In this document: one piece after another, positions 3,400 to 5,842 of the stretch | Position numbering within the stretch: the stretch's first letter is position 1 | How the letters are laid out: each line of letters opens with the position of its first letter | Source: Candidatus Omnitrophota bacterium | Lineage (GTDB): Bacteria > Omnitrophota > Omnitrophia > Omnitrophales > JACROU01 | Length of the DNA stretch: 5,842 nt | Reading direction: 5' to 3' | Assembly (NCBI GenBank): GCA_016206875.1 | Contig: JACQQR010000129.1 | Location: forward strand, 1-5,842 | Program-made: the position numbers and the translations under genes | Notes under the pieces: model-generated | The model's database searches: none | What the model was told of the DNA's origin: nothing | What the model saw: only the letters and a program-made list of their open reading frames with translations

Positions 3400-5842
3400 C
3401 TATGCCGCTTGGGCGGTCATTCTTGCGGCTTCAAGCGCTAGTTCCAGCTCGGACCACTCTTGGCCCAAAACATCGGCTAAGTCTTCACCCGTATAGATTT
3501 TGGAATCCGAATCCTTCAGGCCAAATTCTCTCAATTTTTCAGCCAAAAGAGCCGCCGTTAAATTGAGCCGCACCGGCTGATTCAGCGCCGCACGGGCCCG
3601 CAGCAACCCACGGCGCGGGGCCACCCGCTCGAGCAATGCTTCCGCACCTACCACACCGGTTGGAACCCTGAGTGCGGAACTGTCCAGCGTTTTAGCGATA
3701 TCTCGCGGAGCGGCCGCGACAGAAAAGTTGCCGGGCATCGCTTTATATTTTGCCAAGGCATAACGTTCCACACGCGCTTCCAGCGATTCCACCTGCGCCG
3801 GCTTCACCCAAACAGTGATGCGAATATCGGGATTGAGCCCTGCCAAAAGAATCGATTCATCAAGGGCCGAAGCTTCAACCAAAGCGCTTCCATCCGCCTC
3901 GACAAAAAGCGCCCGCAAAACTTGTGTGTTCCCGGTATTTTGCGCAAATACAGGTTTCGCAGCGCCAAGCTGAGTAGCAATTGCCGGAGCAAGCTCGATG
4001 GCAGAACCCGCCTCTTCAGCGTAGGCCGGGCCAATGGCGAGTGCAGCAAGCGCCGCAATCTGAACGTTGCGGCCAAAAGCTTCAAGACCGAGCGGCAACG
4101 TCTTTGCCCGCGGGCCGGAGGTGAGCTTCTTCTGCTCCAAAGTTAACGCGCCTAAGCTCAACCCAGAAGAGGGCCGTCCCGCTTCTCGGTCAGCCAAGGC
4201 CGCACGAGCTCCCTGTAGTTGTAACAATGCACTGTCAGCGTCACTTGCAAGTTGTTGAAAACTTGGCGAGCGGCTGTCTACAGCAGCCAAATTCTGCCTG
4301 ACTAAGTTTAACTCCGCTTCAGCCACCACTTCCCGTGCCCGCAACAAATTTTCCCAGTCAAATTGCATAATTCGGGCCAGTGAAATCCGATCGGCAAGAA
4401 GTTTGGGCGAAACTCCTTCTTTCTCAGCCTGCTCAATCAAATCAGCCACAGCTTTGCCGATTTGTTTTACTATTTCTTCCATAACTACACGGAATAAATC
4501 AACGTAGACCGCAGAGACTCCCCCGGCGTTGATAAAATAATCCACGCCATATTTGATGCCTAATCGAAGAAGAAGTTCTGCATCTTCTCGGGTTGCCAAT
4601 TGTTCATTGGCAGCGCCCGGCACGTAGCGAACGCCAGCCGCTTTGAGCAGTGCGATATTTGTTGCATTTAAAATATTTTTAGGGCCATTTGGGCTAAAAA
4701 TATCAACGCCTGGAATGCGATAAATTCTGTCGTCTTGATTGTTGGCCATGTCCAAATAAACAAAACCGCCGGGTTGAATTGCTTGGAAATCAAATTCTTC
4801 CTCTGGTTCAATAATTCGTACTTCTCCATAAAGTTTCTTAAGTTTTTTTACTCTCTCTGCTTTTTCACTTGGGATATCGTTAACAATGACTTTTGCGCCA
4901 TCTTTTAGCAGTAAATCCACCAGAGTATGAGAAACATTTCCATATCCCTGAACTGTGACAAGTTTCCCACGCAAAGTTTCGCCGCGGCGAGCCAGGGTTT
5001 CTTTCATAGCAGCAAAAACACCTCTAGCAGTCCAAGGAGAAGGCGCTACTCCGGCGAGATGAGATCCAGGCACGCCCACAACGCTGTCCGGCGCGTACTG
5101 TCCAACAATAGCCAACTGATCGTCGGAAGTATTCATGTCAACGCCCACAAATGTCACGGGAAATCTTCCGAGCACTTTTCCAAGACTGGCATAGATTGCG
5201 TTAATCTCATCTTCAGTTCTTGAAGCCATATCGCGCACATGAACCATGGTTTTGGACCCGCCAACCGGCAAAATATTGAAGCCAACCGAGGCGGTTTTGT
5301 AAGTCATGGCATAGCCCAGGTCGAGCGCATCGATCATGGCTTTTTCTATGGTTTTCCATTCGCCGCGTCTTAAGCCGCCCACACCACCCGAGAGGAAATA
5401 TTTATCCCCCAGCTTCACGGGATAAATGTGATGAAGTCCAATAAAGGCAACGTAGCCTAATTGTTCGTTGTCAGCCACCACAATGGCATTGTGCCCGCGC
5501 CAAGCAGCCCGCACCGCTTCAGGAAGTTCGGAGGGATCCACAATGCGCGTAACTTTAGTGCCATCTTCCATATGAACACCTTCGGCCGGAATCAAGGCCT
5601 TCACCCAGCGAACCCCAAGCTCAGTGATCTCACGATTCGCCGCCTCAAGATCGGCCTGCGAAGGCTCGGCGGTAGCGGTGCCGAGGCTATGGGCTTGGCC
5701 CCCATCAAATTGCGCGCGAGTATCTACCTTTCCGGGAGCCCCTGAAATACCGGCGCCGCGATGCAGAGCTTCATCCGCATATTCTTCACGTGTCGTTCCT
5801 GCTTTTCGTTGATGATCATCATAGCGAGTACCTATAGCAAGC
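3400..5842 (-). CDS. Glu/Leu/Phe/Val dehydrogenase domain in a longer fused protein (partial, runs off right edge)
   Basis: The family oxidatively deaminates an amino acid with NAD(P). Numbered from a GTG at 5604, the catalytic part spans about 20-380: YKTASVGFNILPVGGSK (102-118) holds the two family lysines (Lys103, Lys118), GVDMNTS (154-160) the catalytic Asp156, VQGYGNVS (218-225) the Rossmann nucleotide-binding loop, and PGAANEQLA (329-337) and INAGGVSAVY (358-367) the C-terminal family blocks. The substrate cannot be assigned. No stop occurs between 5604 and the window end (79 further codons), so the gene probably continues beyond it. If it is separate, ATG 5571, preceded by GAAGG, is the best internal start. 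After about residue 430 comes a 300-residue Ala/Leu-rich extension of no recognised family, with a signal-peptide-like stretch at 511-530. Usual relatives are about 350-450 residues long, so 734 or more is abnormal. Confidence 0.85.
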   Translation of the reverse strand, partial: LAIGTRYDDHQRKAGTTREEYADEALHRGAGISGAPGKVDTRAQFDGGQAHSLGTATAEPSQADLEAANREITELGVRWVKALIPAEGVHMEDGTKVTRIVDPSELPEAVRAAWRGHNAIVVADNEQLGYVAFIGLHHIYPVKLGDKYFLSGGVGGLRRGEWKTIEKAMIDALDLGYAMTYKTASVGFNILPVGGSKTMVHVRDMASRTEDEINAIYASLGKVLGRFPVTFVGVDMNTSDDQLAIVGQYAPDSVVGVPGSHLAGVAPSPWTARGVFAAMKETLARRGETLRGKLVTVQGYGNVSHTLVDLLLKDGAKVIVNDIPSEKAERVKKLKKLYGEVRIIEPEEEFDFQAIQPGGFVYLDMANNQDDRIYRIPGVDIFSPNGPKNILNATNIALLKAAGVRYVPGAANEQLATREDAELLLRLGIKYGVDYFINAGGVSAVYVDLFRVVMEEIVKQIGKAVADLIEQAEKEGVSPKLLADRISLARIMQFDWENLLRAREVVAEAELNLVRQNLAAVDSRSPSFQQLASDADSALLQLQGARAALADREAGRPSSGLSLGALTLEQKKLTSGPRAKTLPLGLEAFGRNVQIAALAALAIGPAYAEEAGSAIELAPAIATQLGAAKPVFAQNTGNTQVLRALFVEADGSALVEASALDESILLAGLNPDIRITVWVKPAQVESLEARVERYALAKYKAMPGNFSVAAAPRDIAKTLDSSALRVPTGVVGAEALLERVAPRRGLLRARAALNQPVRLNLTAALLAEKLREFGLKDSDSKIYTGEDLADVLGQEWSELELALEAARMTAQAA

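Noticed and set aside
3804..4085. Minus-strand 93-residue frame within the dehydrogenase extension
   Set aside because: It overlaps the main frame in another phase and is Leu/Arg-rich low-complexity sequence, as expected from a GC-rich shadow.
5461..5812. Two plus-strand frames near the right edge
   Set aside because: They are antisense to the continuous minus-strand frame that runs off the window, and they show no family features.

Overview
The window reads almost entirely leftward (minus strand). It carries seven supported protein genes separated by short spacers, several of them filled with hairpin-forming repeats. In transcription order (right to left) these are: a long open frame entering from beyond the right edge, with an amino-acid dehydrogenase domain inside it; a tiny DUF4258-DUF2283 gene pair; an RmuC-family protein; a small exported protein of unknown function; a family 4 uracil-DNA glycosylase; and an acylphosphatase. 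No rRNA, tRNA, CRISPR array, transposase gene or complete insertion sequence is visible.

Right part (about 3300-5842). The Glu/Leu/Phe/Val dehydrogenase domain lies in a frame that stays open for 79 more codons to the window edge, and it carries a roughly 300-residue alanine-rich C-terminal extension of no recognised family. That extension contains a signal-peptide-like hydrophobic stretch. By eye, GC content falls from about 60-70% in the outer segments to about 33-40% in parts of the dehydrogenase core. Together these suggest a gene-fusion or polyprotein-like product. Just after its stop codon lie four copies of a 13-base palindromic unit arranged as two hairpins that are also complementary to each other.

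Middle part (about 1500-3300). A plausible sigma70-type promoter precedes the DUF4258 gene. The DUF4258, DUF2283 and rmuC genes are 12 and 22 bases apart, so they are probably one operon. Between rmuC and the exported-protein gene lies an 86-base inverted repeat built from two ATTCCC-N8-GGGAAT hairpins.

Left part (1-1500). The exported protein, uracil-DNA glycosylase and acylphosphatase genes overlap by about 23 and 11 bases and look translationally coupled. Downstream of acyP is repeat-only DNA. It holds a composite relative of the ATTCCC element whose four-base loop is replaced by 53 bases forming three further hairpins, and a perfect 13-base inverted repeat near the left edge.

Organism. 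The window is a bacterial chromosome of moderate GC. The dense ATTCCC-type repeats, the composite hairpin repeat and the odd fused metabolic enzyme resemble what I know of uncultivated candidate phyla, with Omnitrophota as one possibility. This is an inference; no gene here fixes the taxonomy. RmuC and the uracil glycosylase are DNA-maintenance proteins, but nothing else ties the genes into one pathway.
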